A DNA stretch of 52,733 bases from Desulfococcaceae bacterium HSG9 (GCA_030378005.1 JAUCGF010000106.1:1-52733); one strand, 5' to 3'. Positions 1 through 8,076 are shown, counted from the first letter of the stretch. Notes: generated from the sequence alone by a model not told the origin. Made by a program: numbers and translations.

Positions 1-137
1 ATAAATATTCGTAATTTTGACTATCTATTTAAAACCAACTAAAATAGGTGTCAATAAATTTTACAATCGCCCTTTGAAAACAAAGGCCAATCATCTCTGA
101 AATTTTTTATTTTAATAAATTTAAGATGTTATATGTC

Positions 138-155
138 TTGGCACATATATTGCAT
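138..155 (+). promoter_or_regulatory. Sigma-54 (RpoN) -24/-12 promoter
   Basis: The stretch reads TTGGCACATATATTGCAT. It carries the -24 element TGGCAC and the -12 element TTGCA with exact five-base spacing between them, as RpoN promoters require. Transcription would start about 12 bases past the -12 GC, near 165, just upstream of the riboswitch at 211. PEP-CTERM genes in other bacteria are known to be driven by RpoN with the PrsK/PrsR two-component system, which fits the gene downstream. No activator binding site was identified. Confidence 0.75.
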
Positions 156-210
156 GTGTAACTATCTATGCACAAAGCAGGAAATTTGAACAGTTTAAGC
201 TCTTTGATTA

Positions 211-330
211 ATTAACCTGGAAAAAACCAAACCCATGCGAAATGGGGACGGAAAGCCGCGGGTCTTAGGATTGCAGATTGTTGACAGATGATTGAAAAAA
301 TAATCAACAATCCAAAGAAAGCCGGGTTGC
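211..330 (+). ncRNA. Cyclic-di-GMP-I (GEMM) riboswitch aptamer
   Basis: The leader shows the GEMM-I pattern. An AACCTGG strand at 214-220 can pair with CCGGGTT at 322-328 as the closing P1 stem. A short hairpin follows, CCCAT/ATGGG around a GCGAA loop (232-246), then the conserved-looking GGGACGGAAAGCC segment (245-257). A long P3-like stem (GATTGTTGA with TCAACAATC) comes next, and then AAAGCCGGGTTGC, which resembles the tetraloop-receptor side. The right half of P1 overlaps the left arm of a terminator at 318-366. Ligand-stabilised P1 should therefore prevent termination, giving an ON switch. The call rests on motif recognition; no covariance-model score was computed. Confidence 0.75.
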
Positions 331-366
331 ATTAGAAGCGATGAAGGCGGCCCGGCTTTTTTTATT
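318..366 (+). terminator. Riboswitch-controlled intrinsic terminator
   Basis: The arms AAAGCCGGG (318-326) and CCCGGCTTT (351-359) are perfect complements and are followed by a run of T. The 5' arm overlaps the closing stem of the c-di-GMP aptamer, so terminator and aptamer are mutually exclusive. This is the expected expression platform for the gene at 503. Confidence 0.8.
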
Positions 367-502
367 GATAAATACAGATGGCTGCCGTCATTTGAAAGGA
401 GGTGGTCTGGAAGATAATATTTTTGATGTAATTGTTACGTCTGTTTTGTTTATCAATTTATTCAATGTTCAAAATTAAACTATTTATCAAAAGGAGAAGA
501 AA

Positions 503-1108
503 ATGAAAGTAATCGCCGTACGATTTTTTATGGTTTTAGTTATGAGTGTGATGGTAGTTATGCCGGTTTCGGCTTTCACTGTTTATGAGGATTATATATA
601 CGACGAGGGTGCTGATCTGACGTGGCTGAGGGATCTGCCACGTTTTAGCTTCATGACGTATTATGAACAGATTGATGCGATAGAGCAAATGAATGATGGC
701 GGTGCGACGTGGCACATGGCAACCGGCAGTGAGATGGGTTCGTTTCACGGTGAGGGAGCATGGGAGGCGATGCTTGGTGCAGGCGCAGGTTTCACCCCCA
801 CACTGAGTACGACAGCACATTCATTTTGGTACGGGCGTATGTACGGATTGACGGACGAGTGGCACGGGCAGCCGGGCCCGTGGAGTTTAAGGTTTGCTTA
901 TTGTTTAAGAGAGACGGAGGATGGGGGCGAGCCGGCATGGGCGGGTATGAACGGGATTGACCCGTTGGCTGTCTCCCATGCGTCGGCATTTGTTGTGGCA
1001 CAGGGAGACGTGTTTGGAGTGGGCACCCCTGTCCCGGAGCCTGGCACATGGTTAATTATGACCGTAGGTCTTGGCGCCTTGATATGGGTTCGACGAAGGC
1101 GAGTATAA
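503..1108 (+). CDS. PEP-CTERM sorting-domain protein
   Basis: A 201-residue exported protein. It has an N-terminal signal peptide (residues 1-24, ending near VSAF) and a C-terminal sorting signal. That signal consists of the VPEPGTW motif, a hydrophobic segment (LIMTVGLGALIWV) and a terminal RRRR cluster. Proteins with this tail are cleaved and anchored or released by exosortase (EpsH/XrtA family), usually in exopolysaccharide producers. No exosortase is in this window. The mature region is rich in Gly, Trp and Met, and I recognise no enzymatic domain in it. AAAGGAG sits ahead of the ATG. Upstream lie a sigma-54 promoter, a c-di-GMP riboswitch and its terminator, so expression is expected to rise with c-di-GMP, consistent with a matrix or surface role. 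Function is otherwise unknown. Confidence 0.9.
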   Translation: MKVIAVRFFMVLVMSVMVVMPVSAFTVYEDYIYDEGADLTWLRDLPRFSFMTYYEQIDAIEQMNDGGATWHMATGSEMGSFHGEGAWEAMLGAGAGFTPTLSTTAHSFWYGRMYGLTDEWHGQPGPWSLRFAYCLRETEDGGEPAWAGMNGIDPLAVSHASAFVVAQGDVFGVGTPVPEPGTWLIMTVGLGALIWVRRRRV

Positions 1109-1111
1109 GAC

Positions 1112-1375
1112 ATACAAAAACCGCCAGGCATCCGCCAGGATTCCCCGGACGCCGCCCCAGACCCACCGCAACCAGTGCCGAACGTAACTTTCGATGCGGA
1201 TTGCATCCGCACCTTGCTCATAAAGCCGATTGATACGTTCGGCATAATTTTTTAGGGCCGCCCCCGGATGGCGCTGACTTTCCCGCAGCGGTTACGGCAT
1301 AACCTAGCACATCAAAGCCGCGCGTCATTTCACGATAATTCCAGCCATAACACACCTTGCGGTTCTTCCCCAAAA
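1112..1375 (-). pseudogene. Decayed gene, possibly C-terminus of a reverse-transcriptase-like ORF
   Basis: Translating the minus strand gives a reading frame encoding LRESQRHPGAALKNYAERIN followed by RLYEQGADAIRIESYVRHWL and RWVWGGV. It is preceded by an in-frame stop, with a related frame further upstream that reads RGFDVLGYAVTAAG. The RLYEQGA...YVRHWLRWV pattern resembles C-terminal regions of bacterial reverse-transcriptase-like proteins, but that is recognition from memory. There is no start codon, the frame is broken, and the piece runs into the PEP-CTERM gene's end. Treat as a remnant of uncertain origin. Confidence 0.3.
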
Positions 1376-1409
1376 AGTTTGAAGTTTAAAGTTTCAAGTG
1401 CCTAAAGTT

Positions 1410-1559
1410 AATGGAAAATGCCTGAAAATACGAATGGGAGTGCAAAAATTAAGCGAAGCGGTTTTTTGCCGAAGATTGAATCCGTAAGCCTTTTCAGGCA
1501 CCGGATGCAAAAAATCGCTTCGCTTAATTTTTGCGCTCCTGAACTTTCCATCTACTGAT
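1410..1559. repeat. Palindromic intergenic repeat, CAGTAGATGG family (copy A)
   Basis: About 150 bp whose arms form a long hairpin: a GCAAAAATTAAGCGAAGCGG arm and a matching CGCTTCGCTTAATTTTTGC arm, ending in TTTCCATCTACTGAT. The left outer end is eroded (only ATGGAAAATG remains). Other copies are at 10149, 15028 and 31421, with a chimeric relative at 5579. The right terminus was the insertion target of the adjoining element. Confidence 0.8.
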
Positions 1560-1763
1560 CAGGGCTGTTCAGTTCTAAAATTTCTTGACAAATCAAGTGT
1601 TTTTTTGATAAAATCACATAATAAATTAAGACGTCGAAGGAGTCAAATCCCTTTATCTATTGATATTTGATATGATTTCTGTGAATTTGACACTCAAAAT
1701 ACACATCAGAGGACTTTCAAAGTCTTAATCTATCAGTATTTTTTCTATAACTGAACAGCCCTG
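1560..1763. mobile_element. 204-bp MITE-like element with 15-bp TIRs and 10-bp target duplication
   Basis: The ends CAGGGCTGTTCAGTT (1560-1574) and AACTGAACAGCCCTG (1749-1763) are perfect inverted repeats. The flanks carry the identical ATCTACTGAT at 1550-1559 and 1764-1773, a 10-bp direct repeat that is the expected target-site duplication. The interior has no coding potential, so this is a non-autonomous element mobilised in trans. TIR and duplication length are compatible with the IS4 superfamily (inference). It inserted into the terminus of the palindromic repeat at 1410-1559. Confidence 0.85.
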
Positions 1764-1850
1764 ATCTACTGATACTCTTAATCGTAATCTGAGCGATTAA
1801 GAATTCAAAATCAAAGCACGAATAAAATGTAAACAAAAAGGAGATTATCA

Positions 1851-2678
1851 ATGAACCTGTTTGAAGTGAATTCGGATACATGTAATCAGGATGGAATTTG
1901 TGCGGCCGTTTGTCCGGCCGGCTTGATCGATTTGCCAGAGAATGCCTATCCCACACCAATTGACGGAGCCGAGGAGGTTTGCATCCGCTGCGGGCATTGT
2001 GTGGCCGTATGTCCGACAGGCAGTTTGGCACATCATACGATGACAGCGGAACAATGTACGCCCATCCGGAAAGATTTTAAATTAACCGCGGAACAATGTG
2101 AGCATTTTCTAAGAAGCCGTCGTTCAATACGGGCTTATAAAAATAAGCCGGTTCCTCAAGACGAACTTGCCAAACTCATTGAAGTCGCGCGTTATGCTCC
2201 ATCCGGCCATAATTCCCAATGTGTGCAGTGGTCTGTTTTGGGCAGCCGGGATGAACTGAACAGTCTTGGAGGAATTGTAATCGACTGGATGCGTCATTTA
2301 ATTGTCAATATGCCGGAATTGGCTGCGGCAATGCATATTGAAAAAGCGGTTAAACGATGGGAAGCCGGCGCGGACGTGGTTTTACGCAATGCACCGGTTT
2401 TGATAATCGCTCATGCTGAAAAAGATAACCGCACTGCTCCCGCGGCTTGCACAATCGCCATGACATATCTTGAACTGGCCGCAACGAGTATGGGATTAGG
2501 CTGTTGTTGGGCGGGATATTTCAATGCCGCGGCCACCACTTTTCCGCCGATGATGAAAGCTCTGGCGCTTCCCCAAGGGCATATTTCATTCGGTGCGATG
2601 ATGGTAGGATATCCCAAATTTAAGTATCAGCGAATGCCTACGCGCAAAACCCCTGAAATCACATGGCGCTTGGGTTAA
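1851..2678 (+). CDS. Ferredoxin-nitroreductase fusion protein
   Basis: A 275-residue protein. The first ~65 residues hold two 4Fe-4S ferredoxin motifs (Cys11...CAAVCP and CIRCGHCVAVCP). A nitroreductase domain follows from about residue 85 (RRSIRAYKNKPVP...ARYAPSGHNSQ) to the end, the usual FMN-binding fold. Such fusions are common in strict anaerobes and are thought to pass electrons from the clusters to FMN for reduction of an organic substrate; the substrate here is unknown. AAAGGAG lies just upstream of the ATG. The gene stands alone, with repeats on both sides, so it is probably monocistronic. Confidence 0.9.
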   Translation: MNLFEVNSDTCNQDGICAAVCPAGLIDLPENAYPTPIDGAEEVCIRCGHCVAVCPTGSLAHHTMTAEQCTPIRKDFKLTAEQCEHFLRSRRSIRAYKNKPVPQDELAKLIEVARYAPSGHNSQCVQWSVLGSRDELNSLGGIVIDWMRHLIVNMPELAAAMHIEKAVKRWEAGADVVLRNAPVLIIAHAEKDNRTAPAACTIAMTYLELAATSMGLGCCWAGYFNAAATTFPPMMKALALPQGHISFGAMMVGYPKFKYQRMPTRKTPEITWRLG

Positions 2679-2702
2679 GGAATTTCCCCAAAAATAAACT
2701 AC

Positions 2703-2825
2703 TGTTGTGTCAAGTTTAAGGTGATAGGTGAAAATCAGGAGTGCGAACTTCAGTTTGCCGCTTTTGGAGCGTTTTGGCAAACTGAAGTTTGCACTCCTAC
2801 CCATCAGCTAAATGTTGACACAACA
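2703..2825. repeat. Nested palindromic repeat between nitroreductase and DUF3786 genes
   Basis: The outer inverted repeat TGTTGTGTCAA (2703-2713) / TTGACACAACA (2815-2825) encloses a second palindrome at 2737-2798. The inner arms are AGGAGTGCGAACTTCAG and CTGAAGTTTGCACTCCT. The inner unit recurs at about 16999 and 17238. From 2838 to 2935 there follow a GTAGGGTGTGTCAGG / CGTAACGCACCCT repeat scrap and a solo CATCTACTGAT end of the CAGTAGATGG family. The rest of 2679-3021 holds nothing else recognisable apart from the AAAGGAG ahead of 3022. Confidence 0.75.
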
Positions 2826-3021
2826 CTACCTGAAATGTAGGGTGTGTCAGGCATCAGCCGTAACGCACCCTATAATCCTCGCTAAATTTTTGCACTCCGA
2901 CAGTATTTTCAGGCATTTCCCATCTACTGATTATCCCAAACATCAAAAAGATTGACAAACAGGAAAATATTCGTTAACTGAAATTTTTTTACACGGTAAC
3001 GAACTAAAGGAGAATTATCGC

Positions 3022-3825
3022 ATGGCTCAATTCAATAATCTGATGGAAATTTTCAAACTGCTGGATAAATCCAATTGTAAAAAATGCAACCTGCCGACCT
3101 GTATGGCATTTGCCGCCGCTGTTTTTAAAGGGCAAAAACAGCTCAGTGATTGCCCTCTTCTTGACAGTGAGATCATTAAAAGCCATGAAGGCCAAAGTAC
3201 TCATAAAAATCCCCTTGAACAGCAAGCGGATGAATTTGGAGCAAATTTAAAAAGAAAAATCAGCGCTATTGATCTTGCTTCGGCCGCGCAGCGTCTATGT
3301 GCGCAGTTTGAAGACAACAAATTGACCATTAAATGCCTCGGTAAAAAAATCGGTGTGGATGGCCAGGGAAACATCACAACCGATATTCATGTGCATTCAT
3401 GGCTAACCACACCGGTTATAGACTATGTTGTCAATAGTTCCGAAACACCTGTTTCCGGGCAATGGGTACCTTTCAGAGAATTGGAAGGCGGCAAAACATG
3501 GTATCGCCTTTTTGGGCAGATGTGTGAAAAGCCTTTAAAAAAAGTGGCTGACAATTATACGGGGCTTTTTGCGGATATGCTTGAGCTTTTTAATGGCAAA
3601 CAAGTTGAAAATCATTATGATTCAGATATTTCACTGGTTTTACATCCTTTACCCAAAGTACCGCTTTTGATTTGTTACTGGCACCCGGAAGACGGGCTTG
3701 AATCTGATCTGACTCTTTTTTTCGATTCCACTGCGGAAGACAACCTCAGTATCGAATCAATTTATACGCTTGGCGTCGGACTTACAATCATGTTTGAAAA
3801 AATCACATTAAGACATCGTCAATAA
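3022..3825 (+). CDS. Fe-S domain plus DUF3786 protein
   Basis: A 267-residue cytosolic protein. Residues about 10-50 hold a Cys cluster, CKKCNLPTC...C, typical of the 4Fe-4S domain (PF04060) found in corrinoid iron-sulfur proteins of the acetyl-CoA pathway. The remainder matches the DUF3786 pattern (e.g. GKTWYRLFGQMCEKPLKKVA and PKVPLLICYWHPEDG). Proteins of this make-up occur mainly in anaerobes with C1 or acetyl-CoA metabolism; the reaction is not known. AAAGGAG precedes the ATG. The stop codon TAA (3823-3825) shares its last A with the ATG of the downstream TSUP transporter, so the two genes are probably translationally coupled. Confidence 0.85.
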   Translation: MAQFNNLMEIFKLLDKSNCKKCNLPTCMAFAAAVFKGQKQLSDCPLLDSEIIKSHEGQSTHKNPLEQQADEFGANLKRKISAIDLASAAQRLCAQFEDNKLTIKCLGKKIGVDGQGNITTDIHVHSWLTTPVIDYVVNSSETPVSGQWVPFRELEGGKTWYRLFGQMCEKPLKKVADNYTGLFADMLELFNGKQVENHYDSDISLVLHPLPKVPLLICYWHPEDGLESDLTLFFDSTAEDNLSIESIYTLGVGLTIMFEKITLRHRQ

Positions 3826-4619
3826 TGGAAATATTCGCCCAAAGCACACCCGAATCATTTTCTTTATTTGTTTACACCCTTTTATTTCTTACCGGACTTT
3901 GCGCCGGCTTTGTCGATTCTATTGCCGGAGGAGGCGGATTGATTTCGCTTCCTGTACTTTTGTCTGTCGGCCTATCCCCTCAGATTGCGTTAGGAACAAA
4001 TAAATTGCAAGGAAGTTTTGGCACTTTAACAGCCGCGTATAACTACATTCGCAAAAGAGAAGCGCAGTTAAAAGATGCTTGGGTGGGAATCATATTAACA
4101 TTTGGCGGTGCTGTTACAGGTGCATGGACGGTACAGCGGTTAGAAGCGGCTTTTATAAAACATCTGATACCGTTCTTATTGTTAGGGGTTCTTGCATACA
4201 CCCTTTGTTCCGCCAAATTGGGTTATGAAAAGCGTAAAGCGGCTATTTCTGAAAATCTGTTTTATTTTATTTTTGGTATCGGACTGGGTTTTTATGACGG
4301 TTTTTTCGGGCCTGGAACAGGTTCTTTCTGGACGGCGGCTTATGTGATGTTGCTTGGTTTCAATATGACCAAAGCCTCCGGTTATACACGCTTAATGAAC
4401 TTTGTCAGTAATTTCGTCGCCCTGTGTGTCTTTATAGCCAGTGGCAATGTTCTTTATTCGCTTGGTATTTGCATGGCTTGCGGGCAAATGATCGGTGCAC
4501 GCCTCGGTTCTGATATGGCAATTCAAAAAGGCGCTCAGTTGATTCGCCCGATCTTTATGGCGGTTGTATTTTTAACCATAATCAGATTGGTTTATGTAAA
4601 TTATATAACGGGCGTGTAA
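3825..4619 (+). CDS. TSUP family membrane transporter (TauE/SafE-like)
   Basis: A 264-residue polytopic membrane protein with about eight predicted helices. It shows the family's two related halves: GFVDSIAGGGGLISLPVLL near residue 30 and FYDGFFGPGTGSFW near residue 155. TSUP proteins move sulfite, sulfonates, sulfur oxyanions or organic anions. Substrate cannot be read from the sequence. The start codon overlaps the stop of the DUF3786 gene, so they form one transcription unit. A second, different TSUP protein is encoded at 30674. Confidence 0.88.
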   Translation: MEIFAQSTPESFSLFVYTLLFLTGLCAGFVDSIAGGGGLISLPVLLSVGLSPQIALGTNKLQGSFGTLTAAYNYIRKREAQLKDAWVGIILTFGGAVTGAWTVQRLEAAFIKHLIPFLLLGVLAYTLCSAKLGYEKRKAAISENLFYFIFGIGLGFYDGFFGPGTGSFWTAAYVMLLGFNMTKASGYTRLMNFVSNFVALCVFIASGNVLYSLGICMACGQMIGARLGSDMAIQKGAQLIRPIFMAVVFLTIIRLVYVNYITGV

Positions 4620-4642
4620 AGGCGAACAATTCACCGTAGAAC

Positions 4643-5584
4643 GTGCAAAAAATAATAATGAAAGAACGCATATTAAAAATTTTAAGAACCGAACAAACGG
4701 TTGTTTCCGGAGAATCTTTGAGTGCCATGTTAGGTGTTTCCAGAGTATCTGTTTGGAAACATATCGCAAAACTGCGGGAACACGGCTATCATATCGTAGC
4801 CAATGCCAAAGGCTACCGATTGTCCGAAGAGATTGATGCCCTCTTTCCCTGGGAATTTCCCAAACGCGCGTTTCAGATTCATTTTTTTCCTGAAACCGGT
4901 TCTACGATGGATATTGCGCGTGATTTGGCACGCAAGGGATGTCCCGATTTTACGGTGGTTATCGCGGAACGTCAGACAAAAGGACGCGGGCGTTTAAAGC
5001 GTGTCTGGCATTCAGCCGACGGGGGGCTATATTTCACTGTTGTAACACGCCCTTTACTGCCGCCGGTGCATAGTTTCCGGGTCTGTTTCGCCGCTTCAGT
5101 CGCATTGGCTGAAACGTTGCGCACGCTTTATAAAATCGATGCGGGCGTCAAATGGCCCAATGATATTTTGGTAGATGGACGTAAACTATCAGGTATGTTG
5201 TCTGAAATGGAAGCCGAGGCAGACAGGGTGGCGTATATCGCCATCGGAATCGGAATCAATGTTAATAATGATCCTTGTGTTTATGAAGCTGATGCGGTTT
5301 CAATAAGCCAATTACTGGGCCGTAAAGTCTCCCGTAAACGCTTGTTGACCTGTTTTTTGGATCTGTTTGAAACCAAGCTTCATAGCCAAGCACTTGATAA
5401 CATTGTCACCGAGTGGAAACGCCGCACCATCACACTGGATCGGGCGGTTAAAATTGTCACTGTCAAAGAAACGCTCGAAGGCGTGGCTCGTGACATCGAC
5501 CTGACCGGTGCTTTGGTATTGGAACTGGATGACGGAACAACTCGTAATGTCGTGTATGGCGACTGTTTTCTTAAAAATCAGTAG
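4643..5584 (+). CDS. birA: Biotin--protein ligase / biotin repressor
   Basis: About 313 residues. An N-terminal winged helix (roughly residues 10-65, SGESLSAMLGVSRVSVWKHI) would bind the biotin operator. The catalytic domain carries the biotinyl-AMP loop variant GRGRLKRVW, the KWPNDILVDGRKLSGML segment, and a C-terminal SH3-like region. It joins biotin to carboxylase or transcarboxylase subunits and probably represses biotin uptake genes. Start is uncertain: GTG at 4643 or ATG at 4658, neither with a strong ribosome-binding site. The final codons are CAG TAG, which belong to the left end of the repeat at 5579. The original C-terminus may therefore have been replaced. It lies directly upstream of bioY-bioM-bioN. 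Confidence 0.92.
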   Translation: MQKIIMKERILKILRTEQTVVSGESLSAMLGVSRVSVWKHIAKLREHGYHIVANAKGYRLSEEIDALFPWEFPKRAFQIHFFPETGSTMDIARDLARKGCPDFTVVIAERQTKGRGRLKRVWHSADGGLYFTVVTRPLLPPVHSFRVCFAASVALAETLRTLYKIDAGVKWPNDILVDGRKLSGMLSEMEAEADRVAYIAIGIGINVNNDPCVYEADAVSISQLLGRKVSRKRLLTCFLDLFETKLHSQALDNIVTEWKRRTITLDRAVKIVTVKETLEGVARDIDLTGALVLELDDGTTRNVVYGDCFLKNQ

Positions 5585-5745
5585 ATGGAAAAAGCCTTTG
5601 GCGACCTCGTTCCCACGCTTTGCGTGGGAACGCCTTCGGGACGTTTGGCGTCCCGGACAGCGCACAGGACAGGACGCGAAGCGTCCGTGTCGCATTCCCA
5701 CGCAAAGCGTGGGAACGAGAATGTGTGTGAAATTTCCATCTACTG
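5579..5745. repeat. Chimeric palindromic repeat between birA and bioY
   Basis: The outer ends CAGTAGATGGAAA and TTTCCATCTACTG are those of the family at 1410, 10149, 15028 and 31421. The interior is different. It contains two copies of a GTTCCCACGC...GCGTGGGAAC palindrome in opposite arms around a GGGACG/CGTCCC core, so the whole folds into one large cruciform or hairpin. Its first codons provide the birA stop. Confidence 0.8.
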
Positions 5746-5767
5746 AAAATTAATGAAAGGTAAACGA

Positions 5768-6337
5768 ATGACAACTGCAACAACAGAGATAAACCCGGCG
5801 GATACGCTGCGGATGACGGTCTATGCCTCCCTGTCAGCGGCATTAATTGCTGCCGGGGCTTATATGGCTATTCCCATCGGCCCGGTACCGATTGTGCTGC
5901 AAAATTTTTTTGTCATGCTGACCGCGTTATTATTAGCCGTCCGCTGGGGAATGGGTGCGATTGCCGTTTATCTACTTGCAGGTGTGTGCGGATTGCCGGT
6001 GTTTGCCGGCGGCATGGGAGGTATCGGACGGCTGGCCGGGCCTACGGGCGGCTATCTGATCGGTTATTTACCTATGGTTTTGATTATCGGACTGATTGTC
6101 GAAAAAACGGATAAGCGTATGATTTTCGACATTTTAGCCATGATTCTGGGGACAATCATTCTTTATACCTGTGGCGTAACCTGGTTAAAAACAGTCACTG
6201 GCATGGCCTGGTCAGAAGCATTCACCCTGGGTATGTATCCGTTTCTGATTGGTGATGCCGTAAAAATCGCAGTGGCGGCACCTTTGGCGCGCTCTTTACG
6301 GCCTTTGATAAGACAAGCTGAAACTCTTAAAATTTAA
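5768..6337 (+). CDS. bioY: Biotin ECF transporter substrate-binding component BioY
   Basis: A 190-residue integral membrane protein with about six helices. The family signatures IPIGPVPIVLQNFFVML, YLLAGVCGLPVFAGG and GPTGGYLIGY are all present. BioY is the S component that captures biotin for the ECF transporter; BioM and BioN encoded next to it would energise uptake. I chose ATG 5768 because AAAGG lies 8 bases ahead; an in-frame ATG at 5753 is less well placed. A 234-base gap with a long palindrome separates it from bioM. Confidence 0.93.
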   Translation: MTTATTEINPADTLRMTVYASLSAALIAAGAYMAIPIGPVPIVLQNFFVMLTALLLAVRWGMGAIAVYLLAGVCGLPVFAGGMGGIGRLAGPTGGYLIGYLPMVLIIGLIVEKTDKRMIFDILAMILGTIILYTCGVTWLKTVTGMAWSEAFTLGMYPFLIGDAVKIAVAAPLARSLRPLIRQAETLKI

Positions 6338-6429
6338 TGAGCTGAGTTATTGACTCATCAGTGATAAAATCTTATATGTAAAGAAAATACAGCTATAATT
6401 TGTAACTTTTAAATCCGTTAGAATCAGAA

Positions 6430-6530
6430 ATAAATCCTACTATCATTTAATCCTACAAATCCTAATTCTGACAATGAAAAAAATGTCTGAATTAGGATTT
6501 GTAGGATTGCCAGATTATAGGATTAAAATA
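6430..6530. repeat. Long palindrome between bioY and bioM
   Basis: The arms 6449-6473 and 6484-6508 pair over 25 bases with one mismatch around a 10-base loop. Weaker outer pairing extends to about 6430 and 6530. A half-copy of the same motif (CCTACAAATC...AATTCTGACAATG) is at about 17090-17135, so this is a dispersed repeat. There is no T-run, so it is not a classical terminator. Confidence 0.75.
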
Positions 6531-6571
6531 ATCCTGATTAAAATCCGTAAATTTTTTAGATCGCTTTCCAA

Positions 6572-7321
6572 TTGAATATCATTGAAATCAAAAATTTAAG
6601 TCACCGTTTCGCTAACGGCGAAATCGGAATTGATGACATCAATCTTACTATTAGAGAAGGTGAATTTGTTGTATTTGCCGGAATGAACGGTTCTGGAAAA
6701 ACCACTTTGTTCCGTCACTTAAACGGACTTTTGACGCCGAGCGGCGGATCCGTAATCTTAGATGGCATATCCGTGGCCGATGATCCGAAGCGCGCCCGGC
6801 GAATGGTGGGCATGGTGTTTCAAAACGCCGACAGCCAAATCGTTGGTGAAACGGTTTATGACGATGTCGCTTTCGGGCCGGAAAATCTCGGTCTCGAACA
6901 GGCGATGATTGCGCAACGGGTTTCGGAAGCCCTTCACGCGGTCGGCCTGAACGCCCATGCGGATAAACGTCCGCACCTGCTTTCCGGAGGTGAAAAACGG
7001 AGACTCGCCATCGCCGGAATTCTGGCAATGGGTTCCCGCGTGCTGGTGTTTGATGAACCTTTTTCCAATTTGGACTACCCCGGAATTTGCCAAGTGTTGA
7101 AACAGATTGTTTCGCTGCATCATGCAGGACATACGATCCTGATTGCCACCCATGATCTGGAAAAAGTGATCTTTCATGCCCAGCGCCTTATCTTTATGAA
7201 AGACGGTAATATCATTCAGGATGGCGCACCTGATGACAATTTGAAAGAGGCGGAGCGTTTCGGCGTCAGAACACCATGCGCCACCCATTTCGGCAAGGAG
7301 CCGATTTCATGGCTGACGTGA
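6572..7321 (+). CDS. bioM: Biotin ECF transporter ATPase BioM (CbiO/EcfA-like)
   Basis: A 249-residue ABC ATPase. It has a Walker A (GMNGSGKTT, residues 38-46), Q-loop (VFQNADSQ), signature (LSGGEKRRLAI) and Walker B (VLVFDEPFSNLD), with an H-loop His in ATHDLEK. The QNADSQ variant and overall length are typical of EcfA/CbiO. It hydrolyses ATP to drive biotin transport through BioN and BioY. The start is TTG at 6572, as no in-frame ATG precedes the conserved N-terminal strand, and no clear ribosome-binding site is seen. It overlaps the start of bioN by 13 bases. Confidence 0.92.
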   Translation: MNIIEIKNLSHRFANGEIGIDDINLTIREGEFVVFAGMNGSGKTTLFRHLNGLLTPSGGSVILDGISVADDPKRARRMVGMVFQNADSQIVGETVYDDVAFGPENLGLEQAMIAQRVSEALHAVGLNAHADKRPHLLSGGEKRRLAIAGILAMGSRVLVFDEPFSNLDYPGICQVLKQIVSLHHAGHTILIATHDLEKVIFHAQRLIFMKDGNIIQDGAPDDNLKEAERFGVRTPCATHFGKEPISWLT

Positions 7322-8061
7322 CCGCTTTCAGCTATCTCACAGGCGCTTCCGCTCTCCATAAAATGGATGTTCGCTTTAAATTGGCATCAATGATTCTTTG
7401 CAGCCTGACAACCGTCAAAACGCAGTTTGCCGGGCTTTTCTTTTTAACGCTGGTCCTCGGCATTATTTTGTTATACATCCGTTTTCCCTTAAAGACATTG
7501 ATACGTGAATTACGCTATTTCAGTGTTTTACTCCTCTTCGTGTTTATCGCCCGATCATTATCCGCTCCCGGATTGCCTTTTATCAAACTGGGCTTTGTTA
7601 CGGTAACATACAAGGGTATTAGCGACGGCGCGCTGGTCTGCTGGCGATTGCTCAATATCGTTTTTACCGGCCTGATATTTGTCGCCACCACCCGGCCTTC
7701 CACTTTAAAAACTGCCGTTGAATGGTGGCTCAAACCTGTGCCGTTTATTCCGGAACAACGGGTGGCGGTGATGATAAGCCTGATGATTCGTTTTATGCCG
7801 GTTATTCTGGAACAAGCCCGGGAAACAGCGGATGCGCAAAAAGCCAGGGGCGTGGAAAACAGAAAAAATCCTTTTTATCGTTTAAAGAAAATTGCACTTC
7901 CGGTCTTAATCCGAACCTTTGTCACAGCCGATGAACTATCCGTGGCCATGGATGCTCGCTGTTACACCGAAAAACGCACTTCAATGAAACTAACCGCCGG
8001 TAAAAATGATTGGCTGATTTTGGGCGGTGTTATTCTTTTATGTTGCCTGATGGTTGTCTGA
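7309..8061 (+). CDS. bioN: Biotin ECF transporter transmembrane component BioN (EcfT)
   Basis: About 250 residues with several membrane helices and the EcfT family layout. The coupling helices carry the first signature DAQKARGVE and a second one read as MDARCYTEKR. In most EcfT proteins both motifs are Ala-Arg-Gly; here the second is Ala-Arg-Cys, a small deviation. The ATG at 7309 follows AAGGAG by 10 bases and lies inside the 3' end of bioM, so the two are translationally coupled. A longer start at 7276 has no ribosome-binding site. Together with BioY and BioM this makes a complete biotin uptake system. Confidence 0.9.
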   Translation: MADVTAFSYLTGASALHKMDVRFKLASMILCSLTTVKTQFAGLFFLTLVLGIILLYIRFPLKTLIRELRYFSVLLLFVFIARSLSAPGLPFIKLGFVTVTYKGISDGALVCWRLLNIVFTGLIFVATTRPSTLKTAVEWWLKPVPFIPEQRVAVMISLMIRFMPVILEQARETADAQKARGVENRKNPFYRLKKIALPVLIRTFVTADELSVAMDARCYTEKRTSMKLTAGKNDWLILGGVILLCCLMVV

Positions 8062-8076
8062 AGGCGGAATTGAGAA

